From: Endozoicomonadaceae bacterium
GTDB taxonomy: Bacteria; Pseudomonadota; Gammaproteobacteria; Pseudomonadales; Endozoicomonadaceae
NCBI GenBank assembly: GCA_015163815.1
Contig: JAAOIJ010000036.1
Span: forward strand, 1 to 16,033
DNA: 16,033 bases
Direction: 5' to 3'
Made by a program: the position numbers and the translations under genes. Below, piece by piece: positions 7,150-15,926 of the stretch. Every line of letters begins with the position of its first letter. The first letter of the stretch is position 1. The notes below the pieces were generated by a model, which did not search any database, was not told the origin of the DNA, and saw only the letters and a program-made list of their open reading frames with translations.

Positions 7150-9168
7150 ATGCATATTAACACAAGTAATGGTAATCAAGCAAAGCGTAGTGTGGAAGGC
7201 ATGAATAGCCAAGCTAGCGCAACCCAATCAGCGCATAGTTCTCATTCATTTGAGACTGCAAAAGTAATCCTTGGTTGTAAAAGGAGTGCGCCGTCCGATG
7301 ATGCATTAATACTGAGCGAAATGGTATATCACGATCCTCAATATTACGATTCTGAATACAAAGTAAGTCTGGGTATTCCTGATCGTCATGAACGAATAAT
7401 CAACATTTTTTATCCTGATAAAAAGAGAGACGAACATGTTAAGCAGTTGAAAGAACGGCATGCTGATTTCCCGACATTTGCTAGAGAATTAAAGGAGTAT
7501 CAAAATGTTGGATCAGTAACATATGATTATAGAAAGATGAAGGAAGGAAGGAAGATGAGTGGTTTCGAAATCAATACAGCTTTAGAGAATCATATGCCTT
7601 ATAAGTATATAAAGGAGTATACTGAGATGTTGATAATGTATGTCGATAATTCATACATTATGTTCTATCACCGAGCACTTCAAGGGCTGTTGAGACAATT
7701 AAAAGAGCTATGCGATGATATTACCAATACGCTGGTTGAAATAAAAAAGAACCCATCTATTCTGCCTAAAAGATATGATTTACTGGTAAATAGAGTATAT
7801 AGTTACTGTAAAACTCAAGCAGAACAAGATATTATAGAGTCCATGAAATCGAATAATTTAAAGAGAGATAATAACCATAACCTCTGTTATGATATAAGAT
7901 TATTGTTGTTAGCTCATAAACACTATATGTTTTATATCCAGGTAGCGTTAGCAGTGGCTATTGAACAAAATGATCATGGTAGAATTCAAGAATTTATAAG
8001 CTATTTGGAAGAGCATCGACACTATGTGCGTACTAATATTAAGGAAGCATCTTATCCAGCACAAGAATTAGACGAAAAACAAATATTTGATGATTATTTC
8101 AAAAGTACAGATGCATTGAGTCCTATCTCCTTTGCAACAGAACGTGGTGATCCTGAAACATTTGATCAAATCTTATCCATGACGATACCGCATAATTATC
8201 CAACTGATATTGCCTTAATTAAAGCGATGATGCAGGGCAGTGATGAGATTTGCAATAGTCGACTTGCAAAATTATTAAAACAAGGATGGAATCCTAATTT
8301 AATAATACACGGTCTTTTGGATCAGGAGAATGCTGTATCACTTGCTATTAATGTGTTTAATCTTGATTGGAGACTTTTTCAATCAGACATGTATTCTCAT
8401 TCTGTAGATTTTACAACCTGTCTTATGAACAACAAATCTCAAAGAGGTAGTAGACTTCTCCTTTCTGATGCAATCAGCAGCTCATATCCATATACTGATA
8501 GTTTGATGATTGCTTCGGAAAATGTATGGGATTCTCTGGATTCGCGAGGGTGGAATATTCTACATAAGATCTGTCTTTTTGTAAGAATAGATCTATTAAA
8601 AACCATATATCAGCCAATATATTTCGAAAAAATCAAGGCATTGATTAATACACCTGATTTATTAGGACGTGTGCCTTTCAATCTTATATGTTCTCCAGAG
8701 GGTAGATGTACCATGCTGTCATTTTTGATAAAAGCAGGCATGGATATACATTATCGACCTGAAGAGACGACTGAAGCTGTGCAATATAGAATACCTTATA
8801 AAGGACTAGAAAGATTATCTGTTTTTCAAAAATATGTTGAGAAATTGGATTTAAATACGTTTCCAGTACTATTGGAATATATTCAGCCAGAAAGGTTAAA
8901 TGATACAACAGATCGTGGTAATAATTTATTTCATTTGGTAGCTATAGGTCTTGATGCGAACAGTAAAAATCCAAGCAAAAAACATATTTATTTGAACGGC
9001 TCGGAGTGTATAGACATCTTACTGAAAAGAATAGATCATACTTTATTATCTCAAGAAAATCAGGATAAGAAATTACCCTATATGTTATTGCCGAAAGATT
9101 TTTCTGATAAAGAAAAAATGATGCCAGATTCTGTTTCACATGAACAGAGAGATAATTCGCTTATTTAA
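7150..9168 (+). CDS. Large protein with divergent ankyrin-like repeats, 672 aa, candidate effector
   Basis: Intact frame; the ATG follows AAGGAG at 9-10 nt, a strong ribosome binding site. Residues 1-35 are Ser/Asn/Gln-rich and low in structure, and no signal peptide or membrane segment is seen. The N-terminal half (about 100-315) is charged and helical, with no domain recognised. The C-terminal half has ankyrin-like helix pairs: ALSPISFATERGDPETFDQI from residue 322, DSRGWNILHKICLFVRIDLL from 464, DLLGRVPFNLI with MLSFLIKAGMDI from 503, and DRGNNLFHLVAIGLD from 588. The repeats are irregular, so domain searches may call only one or two. Ankyrin proteins of this build are common secreted effectors in intracellular gammaproteobacteria; secretion here is inference. 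It is monocistronic, with no co-directional neighbour within 400 bp, among decayed genes but itself unbroken, which suggests selection. Confidence 0.7.
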   Translation: MHINTSNGNQAKRSVEGMNSQASATQSAHSSHSFETAKVILGCKRSAPSDDALILSEMVYHDPQYYDSEYKVSLGIPDRHERIINIFYPDKKRDEHVKQLKERHADFPTFARELKEYQNVGSVTYDYRKMKEGRKMSGFEINTALENHMPYKYIKEYTEMLIMYVDNSYIMFYHRALQGLLRQLKELCDDITNTLVEIKKNPSILPKRYDLLVNRVYSYCKTQAEQDIIESMKSNNLKRDNNHNLCYDIRLLLLAHKHYMFYIQVALAVAIEQNDHGRIQEFISYLEEHRHYVRTNIKEASYPAQELDEKQIFDDYFKSTDALSPISFATERGDPETFDQILSMTIPHNYPTDIALIKAMMQGSDEICNSRLAKLLKQGWNPNLIIHGLLDQENAVSLAINVFNLDWRLFQSDMYSHSVDFTTCLMNNKSQRGSRLLLSDAISSSYPYTDSLMIASENVWDSLDSRGWNILHKICLFVRIDLLKTIYQPIYFEKIKALINTPDLLGRVPFNLICSPEGRCTMLSFLIKAGMDIHYRPEETTEAVQYRIPYKGLERLSVFQKYVEKLDLNTFPVLLEYIQPERLNDTTDRGNNLFHLVAIGLDANSKNPSKKHIYLNGSECIDILLKRIDHTLLSQENQDKKLPYMLLPKDFSDKEKMMPDSVSHEQRDNSLI

Positions 9169-9295
9169 GTGTTCATTAAAGCAATAGCCTTGAAAAGGAC
9201 AATATTTTTTGAAATGCTTTTAATAGCTAAGATAGCCAGTTTTACAAAACAAACAAGTGAATGTCATCATATGAAATGATATTGTTCGGTTATTT

Positions 9296-9329
9296 TCAAA
9301 TGATTGATCAGGATAGATCAATCATTTGA
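9296..9329. repeat. Perfect 14-bp inverted repeat
   Basis: TCAAATGATTGATC (9296-9309) pairs with GATCAATCATTTGA (9316-9329) around AGGATA. Neither side is followed by a T-run, so it is not a standard terminator. It lies about 130 bp after the ankyrin-like gene; a transcript end, an RNA-stabilising hairpin or a protein-binding site are possible. Confidence 0.6.
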
Positions 9330-9970
9330 TAAACGTCATGAATATGATTTCACTATCCGTTTAGAGACATGCTGTTAGACAAGAAGATAGACAGCAAAAA
9401 CTTATCAAAATAATGATTTTTTGCCACATTTTTCAATCTATGAATTCTTCAAGAAAAAACACATCAATCTTTTGAATTTGACAGTCAAGTATTCATTGCT
9501 ATTTTTCATGCAAAAGCATTTGATTTTGTCTTATATTGTATGTGACAGGCAAATATGCCTGATGTAAAATATAAAAAAACGGATGTGTTCAGATGATACG
9601 ATGAGAACTGATACAGTGGCAAGGACAGACTCCTTTATTCATCATTTTTAATTAAAAATATAGCAAAATATGACATCAAAATAGATCAAGTTCAGATTAT
9701 GAGGCCTACCTTATCAGTAGCCTAGTTAGCTTTTATACAATACGCATAATGTATGCGTGATATGTTTTTCATAAACTACGATCGATCTTATTTTAGTCAG
9801 ATTTGAATAAAAAATGAAACAGCGTGTTGCTTTGAATCTATCGGCCCATTCAACTATGCATTGCAACATCTACAATTTTTTCTATTCCTCGCATATCATG
9901 CATTGAATGGTAGATTCTATTTCATGTTTTTGAGCACAGGATGAATGGCACAATTTGATGTAAATTCAGT

Positions 9971-9990
9971 TATAATAGATGAAATATAAT
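9971..9990 (+). promoter_or_regulatory. Possible hemC promoter -10 boxes
   Basis: Two perfect TATAAT hexamers (9971-9976 and 9985-9990) lie 55-75 nt before the hemC start, the only such pair in the upstream gap close to the gene. No good -35 box is at the right distance from either, so the assignment is tentative. Confidence 0.35.
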
Positions 9991-10045
9991 CTGTATTTCA
10001 AATGAGTCTAATCTGATAGTATGCTAACAGGAATAAATATTACTT

Positions 10046-10963
10046 ATGATTCAAGTATTACGTATCGCCACCCGAAAAAGTGAGTTAGCCTTGTGGCAGA
10101 GTCACTATATAGGTGATATTTTAAAAAAAAATCACCCTGAATTATCGATTGAGTGGGTTGAATTAAGTACAAAAGCTGATGAAGACTTATCAAAACCTGT
10201 TTATCAATTAGGCGGTAAAGGTTTATTTATTAAAGCTTTAGAGCAAGCTTTATTAGATAATATCGCAGATATTGCTGTGCATTCAATGAAAGATGTACCC
10301 ACTATTTTGCCAATGGGTATGCGTATTTCAGCGATCTGTCAACGAACAGATCCTCGTGATGTTTTTGTTTCTAATCAGTATAATTCTATTCAAGCGCTTC
10401 CTTCATATGCTAAGATTGGAACAACCAGTCTTAGGAGAGCATCTCAATTATTAAGAAAAAGACCAGATTTACACATCACTTTATTGCGAGGGAATATCAA
10501 TACTCGATTACTGAAATTAGATCAAAATGAGTATGATGGTCTTATTTTAGCGGCAGCTGGTTTATTAAGATTAAATTTATCCTCGCGTATTGTAGAATAT
10601 TTAGATTGCGACTGGCATGTTCCAGCATCAGGGCAAGGAGTGATTGGTATTGAAACGTGTCTTCATAGAAAAGAGCTTCTGCCCTATCTTGCTTGTTTGC
10701 ATCATGAATCAACTGCATATTGCATTCGTATTGAGCGAGCCATGCTTTATAAATTAGAAGCAGGATGTGAATCGCCTGTTGGTAGTTATGCTAAAATAGA
10801 TCAAGATAAATTAATTTTTAATGCGTATGTAGGGCATCGAACAGGGGTTCAATATCTCGAAGAAACATTCGAAATGAATGTGAAAGATATTCAATCACCA
10901 GTAGATATTGGAGAGCAAATGGCTCAAAGATTATTAGATCAAGGCGCTTCTGATTTATTGTGA
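10046..10963 (+). CDS. hemC: Hydroxymethylbilane synthase (porphobilinogen deaminase)
   Basis: Cytosolic enzyme that joins four porphobilinogen units into hydroxymethylbilane in tetrapyrrole synthesis. The 305-residue length is close to the family norm. It opens with VLRIATRKSELALWQ, the conserved start. HSMKDVP (residues 79-85) includes the catalytic Asp83. TTSLRRASQLLRKRPDL (126-142) holds the substrate-binding arginines, and LLRGNINTRLLKLD follows. LEAGCESPVG holds Cys241, which anchors the dipyrromethane cofactor. All key residues are present, so it should be active. The ribosome binding site is weak: AGGA is about 14 nt before the ATG. It is the first gene of a plus-strand run with hemD, hemX, hemY and trmB. 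Confidence 0.97.
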   Translation: MIQVLRIATRKSELALWQSHYIGDILKKNHPELSIEWVELSTKADEDLSKPVYQLGGKGLFIKALEQALLDNIADIAVHSMKDVPTILPMGMRISAICQRTDPRDVFVSNQYNSIQALPSYAKIGTTSLRRASQLLRKRPDLHITLLRGNINTRLLKLDQNEYDGLILAAAGLLRLNLSSRIVEYLDCDWHVPASGQGVIGIETCLHRKELLPYLACLHHESTAYCIRIERAMLYKLEAGCESPVGSYAKIDQDKLIFNAYVGHRTGVQYLEETFEMNVKDIQSPVDIGEQMAQRLLDQGASDLL

Positions 10964-11000
10964 TGACCTTCTGAATGATAGATATGAATGAGTAAACAGT

Positions 11001-11723
11001 ATGCCTTTATCATCTTGGGTTGTTTGGGTTGCGCGGCCTCAGCCAGATAATCAAGAATTATGTCAACTCATAGCGCAGTATAATGGTGTAGCCTATGCAT
11101 TACCTATGATATGCATTACACCTTTGCCGCTGAATAAAAAGGCAGTTTGGCTTACTAGATGCTATGATCACTTAATTATAATGAGTAAGCCTGCAGCAAA
11201 ATTAGGTTGGCCTTTATTAAAAATAAAGCCAAAATCTATTTACGCCATCGGTTCTGGTACTGCTGGTATCTTGAGGCAGCAAGCAGTATCTATCATCCAG
11301 CCTAATATATCCAATAGTTTAGGTTTGCTGTCTATACCAGTCTTGCAACAGGTCATGGGTCAACATATTTTAATTTTCAAAGGTCAAGATGGTTTCAACC
11401 TTTTGCGTGATACTTTGCGTCATTTGGGAGCAAACGTGACCTCTATTTCATTGTATCAGCGTGAGCCTATCCAATATTCAGAGACAGCATCTAAAATAAT
11501 CAAAGATAAATCAATTAACTGCTTAGTGATCACGAGTGGTCAAATTTTAGAGATCATGAGCGAACAACTCATTCCGCATGCTTTCTTTACTGAATTGCTC
11601 GTATTAGTACCCAGTGATCGACTGTATCAGCAAGCTAAATTACTAGGCTTTTCATGGATCGTGAATATGCAAGGCGCAAGTTCTAGGGATGTGATTGATA
11701 TATTAAAAAAAATCAAGCCTTAG
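11001..11723 (+). CDS. hemD: Uroporphyrinogen-III synthase
   Basis: Cyclises hydroxymethylbilane with inversion of ring D to give uroporphyrinogen III, the step after HemC. At 240 residues it is near the usual length. The family is poorly conserved, but the expected pieces are present: VVWVARPQPDN at the start, ALPMICITPLP, an IYAIGSGTAGIL segment in the first lobe-linker region, HILIFKGQDGFNLLRDTL with LGANVTSISLYQREP in the second lobe, and INCLVITSGQILEIM near the end. The start is fixed by an in-frame stop just upstream (TAA at 10992-10994); the ribosome binding site is weak. It begins 37 bp after hemC ends, which supports co-transcription and the assignment. Confidence 0.92.
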   Translation: MPLSSWVVWVARPQPDNQELCQLIAQYNGVAYALPMICITPLPLNKKAVWLTRCYDHLIIMSKPAAKLGWPLLKIKPKSIYAIGSGTAGILRQQAVSIIQPNISNSLGLLSIPVLQQVMGQHILIFKGQDGFNLLRDTLRHLGANVTSISLYQREPIQYSETASKIIKDKSINCLVITSGQILEIMSEQLIPHAFFTELLVLVPSDRLYQQAKLLGFSWIVNMQGASSRDVIDILKKIKP

Positions 11724-11793
11724 ATGATCATGAAGGATGAGTTGATCAGTGCTTTTTCATTTTAATCATAGGTATGACCTGTAGGATCATGAG

Positions 11794-12840
11794 ATGAGTC
11801 AACACAAGACATCAACGGTTTCTCATAACGCGGAATCAAATCAATCGAAAGTGAAAAAAAAAGAGGGCATAAAACGATGGTGTTATGTTTCTGGCCTCAG
11901 TTTGGTATCAAGTTTGCTCGCCCTTGGATTTAGTCTATGGGTTTGGAACAACTGTCATGATCAAGAGCAAAAGATGATATTGTACCAGTCAGCATTTGAC
12001 TATCAGAAAGAAAATCAACAAAAAATCCAGCATCAGGCCAATCAAGCCAATCAAGCCATACAAAGCATGCAAGACAAGCAAAATATGCAAATGAATCAAC
12101 TGGAACAAATAATGCATCAGATTGTCAATATTTCAAGACCTTATCACTGGCAAGTGATTGATATGAAGTATATTTTACATTTAGCACAATGGCAATTACG
12201 CGCTATGCATCATATTGAAGGAGCGCGTGCTTTATTGCAATTATTGCGTGAGATGCTAGTTGAGCTAGGATCAATGGATGTAACACTTATTCAAAAAGGT
12301 TTAAAGCAAGATGAGCAGATTTTAAATGCAATCGATACAATAGATTATGGGTTACTGTGGTCTGATCTTAATCAAATCAAAGCGGACTTATTGCAATTAC
12401 CGCGTTTAATTCTGCAGGATTTTAAACCGATTGTTGCACCGGTTATTTCGCATGATGATAAAACTTCCTCATCTGTCATGCAGGGTATGATCTTATTTTT
12501 TCAAAATAGTTGGGAGTTCTTTAAATCGCAATTCAAGTTTGAAAAAACAGACAATGCTTTTATTCATCAAATCTTATCAAAACAAGAAGAAGTGATGATT
12601 CGTCAAATGATATCCTCACTGATAGTGCAGGCCCAACAAGCGATGATATTGCGAGATCAACAGGTATATGAACATTGTTTAACGCAAGTTGTTGAATTGA
12701 TTCATCGCTATTTTTATGATATGGACAATCATCAAGCCTTATTAGAGCGTATTCATAGTTTAAAAGCCTATAGATTACAGCCCGATTCCCCTGAATTATT
12801 GCATACTATGGAGGCATTACAACGCTATGAAAACAAATAA
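11794..12840 (+). CDS. hemX: HemX family inner-membrane protein
   Basis: Bitopic inner-membrane protein of unproven biochemical role, kept next to hemD in gammaproteobacteria. The 348 residues show a basic cytoplasmic N-terminus (1-28), one membrane segment (about 30-51, rich in Leu/Ser/Val/Trp), a Gln-rich coiled coil (about 55-108) and a periplasmic domain. The block HWQVIDMKYILHLAQWQLRA with GARALLQLL is characteristic of HemX. Older annotations call it uroporphyrinogen-III C-methyltransferase, but no SAM-binding methyltransferase domain is visible here. AGGA lies about 9 nt before the ATG. Gap of 70 bp from hemD. Confidence 0.9.
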   Translation: MSQHKTSTVSHNAESNQSKVKKKEGIKRWCYVSGLSLVSSLLALGFSLWVWNNCHDQEQKMILYQSAFDYQKENQQKIQHQANQANQAIQSMQDKQNMQMNQLEQIMHQIVNISRPYHWQVIDMKYILHLAQWQLRAMHHIEGARALLQLLREMLVELGSMDVTLIQKGLKQDEQILNAIDTIDYGLLWSDLNQIKADLLQLPRLILQDFKPIVAPVISHDDKTSSSVMQGMILFFQNSWEFFKSQFKFEKTDNAFIHQILSKQEEVMIRQMISSLIVQAQQAMILRDQQVYEHCLTQVVELIHRYFYDMDNHQALLERIHSLKAYRLQPDSPELLHTMEALQRYENK

Positions 12841-12933
12841 ATTAGTTTTGCACGATCAAACCTGCAATATAAACAGGACGCGTTATTATTTCAATGTCTC
12901 TGTTTTAAATGATAATCATGAGGATAATGGATC

Positions 12934-14130
12934 ATGAGAATTGTTTTTCTTTTTTTTATCTCACTGGCTATTGCTTATGGATTAGCAAAAATATTTGTTT
13001 TGCATTCAGGTTACATTTTATTATCATGGGGGCCTTATACTTTAGAAAGTTCTTTATTATCCATTGTATTGTGTATCCTTATTTTGAGTTTAAGTCTTGT
13101 TTGTCTTTTAAGATTATGTCAGTTTATTGCCAGTAGTTTTAATTATATGTACCCATTGTCTTTATGGGCTAAAAAGAAGAAAATAAGAGATAAAACAAAC
13201 CAAGCAATGCAGTATTATGTTGCAGAACAATGGCATAGTGTGCTTCATTTATTGGCATCTTATATTAAAAAAGAAAAAGCTTCTTTATTGATGTGTGTAT
13301 TAACGGCGGCATCTGCTCAAAAAGTAAAAGATTTGGATTTGCTGGCGTGTTGCTTTAGTGATACATATGATAAAAAGTTTGCAGGAGACTGGTTGTTTGA
13401 TTTAATGAAAGCACGATGGTTTTATGAAGATAATCAATTAGACAAAGCGTTATTTATGCTGAAAATATTGCATCATCGATTGCCTGATTCGATATATATT
13501 TTACGATTATTAGTGATTGGGTATCAAAAAACAGAGAATATTGAAGCATTAAAAAAATTATTACCTGTGTTGCAGCGTGAGTCAAAATGGCTTAAATCGG
13601 ACTATCAAGCCTTGCAATCTTGGATATACGAACGTATTTTATATCAAGCTTATGAATTCGCTAAACAGGCTGTTGATAAAAGATCAGGTTTAATGCATAT
13701 GAAGTCTATTTGGAAACAAGCTGGAAGCGTTATTCAAAAATTGGATTTTTTTATAGAAAACTATGCTGGTTATTTGATAAAATTAGCTTATTTTGATGAG
13801 GCGGATGTTTTTATTCGTAAACAATTAGAGCGAACTTATCAATTTAAATTAGTTGTTTTATATACAAAATTAACAGCATTAGATCCTGTGTATCTATTAA
13901 AGTCATTAAAAAACATATTAACGCGGTATCCTTATGAAGTGGAGTTATTATTTAGTATCTCTAAAATGAGCATGAAATGTCGATTATGGAGTGAAGCTGA
14001 ACAATATGCTTCTCAAGTGATTCAAGCGCGACCTTCTCAAAAAGCGTATGCTTTAATGGGTGAAATTTTTTCAGTTCAAGGATTCTATAAAAAAAGTGTA
14101 TATTATTTTGAAAAAAGTATTTTTTTCTGA
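12934..14130 (+). CDS. hemY: HemY family inner-membrane protein with TPR-like repeats
   Basis: The gammaproteobacterial HemY, unrelated to the protoporphyrinogen oxidase of the same name. At 398 residues it has the usual length. It has two membrane segments (about 3-23 and 41-68) separated by the conserved GYILLSWGPYTLESSL region. A long soluble part follows with helix-turn-helix pairs of tetratricopeptide type, clearest near the C-terminus (SEAEQYASQVIQARPSQKAY, ALMGEIFSVQGFYKKSVYYF). GAGGA lies about 10 nt before the ATG at 12934. It follows hemX by 93 bp and precedes trmB by 14 bp. The role in haem synthesis is genetic association only; a scaffold function is often proposed. Confidence 0.92.
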   Translation: MRIVFLFFISLAIAYGLAKIFVLHSGYILLSWGPYTLESSLLSIVLCILILSLSLVCLLRLCQFIASSFNYMYPLSLWAKKKKIRDKTNQAMQYYVAEQWHSVLHLLASYIKKEKASLLMCVLTAASAQKVKDLDLLACCFSDTYDKKFAGDWLFDLMKARWFYEDNQLDKALFMLKILHHRLPDSIYILRLLVIGYQKTENIEALKKLLPVLQRESKWLKSDYQALQSWIYERILYQAYEFAKQAVDKRSGLMHMKSIWKQAGSVIQKLDFFIENYAGYLIKLAYFDEADVFIRKQLERTYQFKLVVLYTKLTALDPVYLLKSLKNILTRYPYEVELLFSISKMSMKCRLWSEAEQYASQVIQARPSQKAYALMGEIFSVQGFYKKSVYYFEKSIFF

Positions 14131-14144
14131 TAATTGTGATGTGA

Positions 14145-14828
14145 ATGATGGGTAGAGTTGATATTTTGATAGATCATTTAATTAAAAGTTATGTTAGGCG
14201 CGCAGGTCGATCGACTTCTGGCCAACGCCAAGGTTGGTTACAGTGGGATCAGTGGGGTTTAATGGTAGAATCAGGCATTGTTGATCCAGTCCATTGTTTT
14301 GGTTCCAAAGCCCCTTTAGTGATTGAAATTGGTTTTGGTATGGGGGAATCTTTAGCTAGCATGGCAGCTTTAGAGTCTGAAAAGCATTTTATTGGCATTG
14401 AGGTGCATCGTTCTGGTGTAGGTGCTTTATTGAATCGTATTCATACAGCCAATCTATCTAATATTCGAATATATTGTGATGATGCTATTCATGTATTATC
14501 ACGCTGTATTTCAGACCATAGTCTTGATCGTATGCAAATTTACTTTCCTGACCCTTGGCCTAAACGAAAGCATCAGAAGCGACGCTTAATTCAACCGTAT
14601 TTTCTTGATATATTGCGACAAAAAATGAAATTAGGAAGTGTATTGCATATTGCTACAGATTGGGGTGAGTATGCAGAATATATTCTTCAAGTATGCTCAA
14701 ATTCACCAGGATGGCGTGAAGAGAAAAACAGTGATTTCGGTCGTCCGAGTACTAAATTTGAGAGAAGAGGTGTGCGATTAGGTTATGATGTTTATGATTT
14801 ATATTTTAAATTATTTGAAAAGGAGTAG
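14145..14828 (+). CDS. trmB: tRNA (guanine-N7-)-methyltransferase
   Basis: Transfers a methyl group from S-adenosylmethionine to N7 of G46 in the variable loop of tRNAs. The 227 residues are typical. An N-terminal RRAGRSTSGQ segment precedes motif I, VIEIGFGMGES (Glu61 to Gly67). HFIGIEVHRSGVGALL forms motif II, and IRIYCDDAIHVL motif III. The signature FPDPWPKRKHQKRR begins at residue 134 and includes the catalytic-site Asp136. ATDWGEYAEYI and the C-terminal TKFERRGVRLGYDVYDLYF complete the family pattern. Two adjacent ATG codons (14145 and 14148) could serve as start. It lies 14 bp after hemY, so it probably shares the haem transcript, and is followed by a strong terminator. Confidence 0.96.
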   Translation: MMGRVDILIDHLIKSYVRRAGRSTSGQRQGWLQWDQWGLMVESGIVDPVHCFGSKAPLVIEIGFGMGESLASMAALESEKHFIGIEVHRSGVGALLNRIHTANLSNIRIYCDDAIHVLSRCISDHSLDRMQIYFPDPWPKRKHQKRRLIQPYFLDILRQKMKLGSVLHIATDWGEYAEYILQVCSNSPGWREEKNSDFGRPSTKFERRGVRLGYDVYDLYFKLFEKE

Positions 14829-14842
14829 TTTATTTTTAATAT

Positions 14843-14873
14843 AAAAAAACCCATATATAATATGGGTTTTTTT
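14843..14873. terminator. Bidirectional rho-independent terminator
   Basis: CCCATAT (14850-14856) and ATATGGG (14860-14866) form a 7-bp stem with a 3-nt loop. Seven A's precede it and seven T's follow, so it works on either strand. It lies between convergent trmB and the outer-membrane protein gene and ends both. Confidence 0.9.
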
Positions 14874-14888
14874 ATGATATATATTAAC

Positions 14889-15830
14889 TTAGAATGAGAA
14901 ACCGACCGATGCGCGTAATTTTAGAGGTGAGTGATTAATCGGTCCTTCAGTTTTTATTTCTTTAGTCGCTGCCGCTCTAACAACGATTGCTGTATCAGTA
15001 GGATTGCTATCTGCGTCTCTAGCAATTGCTGTGGCTACTGGTGCAAAGTCATACCCTGTAGTTTGCTTTATCTTTTGAGTTGATAAGGAAGTTGAGTAGC
15101 TAGCAGCAAGCGTCAGGCATATATTTTCATCAATTTTGAAATTAATACCTGCTTCAATTGTAGGTGAAAATCCATGAGTTGCATCTGCATCTTTCGTTTT
15201 TTTCGTTACCCCGAAATCTGGGTTTGTAACATCACCAGCAGCTGGGTAGTTATTAATATAGGCAGATTCAGCTTTATACTTATAACGGTTATAAGTTAAA
15301 CCTAGACCAACAAAAGGGGTTAAGTCTGATGACATGCTAAAATGATATTGAAGCATGGCACTAACACCTAGATAAGTCAATGTGCCAATTTTTTTCATTT
15401 CTTTGTTTGTAACGGTAGAAGCACTTCCAGCTGGAACAATATTATGTTCTACAGATATGTCAGCTGGATAATTTATGGAGACTTCTAAGCCAAATCCTGA
15501 ATTTGTTATAAAAGATGCGCTTACTAGAGATGTGAACGTTTTTTTAAGGTTATATTTTTCACCTAATGATGGGAAAAAGGCTATATTATCAGAATCTGAT
15601 TTCTTTTTATCAGAAGATAATGGATCTGTCATAAACATCATGCCGGCACGAATAGTCCAATTGCCGCTACTCATTCCGTCAAAATCATCTTCACCAAAAT
15701 TTTTATGGTTGGATTCTCTAGAAGTACTAATCTTAGAATCAGAACTAAATGTTGACAGACTGTTTCCGTAAGCCCCTGTGCACAAACAAGCCACAGTGGC
15801 GCTGATTAGTGAATACTTGAGTTTTTTCAT
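14889..15830 (-). CDS. OmpW-like outer-membrane beta-barrel protein
   Basis: The 313-residue product starts with a classical signal peptide: MKKLK, a hydrophobic core, and probable cleavage after Ala-Tyr-Gly at residue 22. It ends in ASVGFSF, with the terminal Phe that targets barrels to the BAM machinery. NWTIRAGMMF, then GTLTYLGVSAMLQYHF with LTPFVGLGLTYNRYKY, and SPTIEAGINFKIDENICLTL follow the OmpW order of strands. It is about 100 residues longer than E. coli OmpW; the extra length lies in hydrophilic Ser/Asp/Lys-rich stretches (residues 23-55 and loops around 180-205 and 245-290), likely surface loops. OmpW channels pass small hydrophobic compounds; the substrate here is unknown. It is monocistronic and convergent with trmB. 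Another small-barrel family is the alternative. Confidence 0.75.
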   Translation of the reverse strand: MKKLKYSLISATVACLCTGAYGNSLSTFSSDSKISTSRESNHKNFGEDDFDGMSSGNWTIRAGMMFMTDPLSSDKKKSDSDNIAFFPSLGEKYNLKKTFTSLVSASFITNSGFGLEVSINYPADISVEHNIVPAGSASTVTNKEMKKIGTLTYLGVSAMLQYHFSMSSDLTPFVGLGLTYNRYKYKAESAYINNYPAAGDVTNPDFGVTKKTKDADATHGFSPTIEAGINFKIDENICLTLAASYSTSLSTQKIKQTTGYDFAPVATAIARDADSNPTDTAIVVRAAATKEIKTEGPINHSPLKLRASVGFSF

Positions 15831-15896
15831 AACTATTTTACTCGCTTTGACTAGGTTAGGTTAACTTGCATTAATTTATAACATCCTAAATATCTA

Positions 15897-15926
15897 AAAC
15901 TACTAAAAATCGCTATATTAAGTCAA
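15897..15926 (-). promoter_or_regulatory. Possible promoter of the outer-membrane protein gene
   Basis: On the minus strand, TTGACT (15921-15926) and TAGTTT (15897-15902) are separated by 18 nt, about 70 nt before the start codon. The -10 is imperfect. The rest of 15831-16033 shows no gene. Confidence 0.35.

Larger units (their letters stand above)
9169..10045. other. Long gene-free region with palindromes
   Basis: No gene is supported in 877 bp. A plus-strand open stretch ending near 9570 (HFSIYEFFKKKHINLLNLTV in the middle) lacks a start signal and was not recognised. Hairpins are at 9296-9329, 9546-9561 (CAGGCA-AATA-TGCCTG) and 9742-9758 (ACGCATA-ATG-TATGCGT). A broken stem around GGCCTACCTTATCAGTAGCC lies near 9702-9722. 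The right end holds the presumed hemC promoter. Confidence 0.4.

Noticed and set aside
8684..9139. Two minus-strand open frames
   Set aside because: Both are antisense inside the ankyrin-like gene, with no start signals.
12909..13136. Plus-strand frame of 75 codons overlapping the hemY start
   Set aside because: Out of frame with hemY, which has the conserved protein; a shadow.
15475..15771. Plus-strand open frame of 98 codons
   Set aside because: Antisense of the OmpW-like gene.
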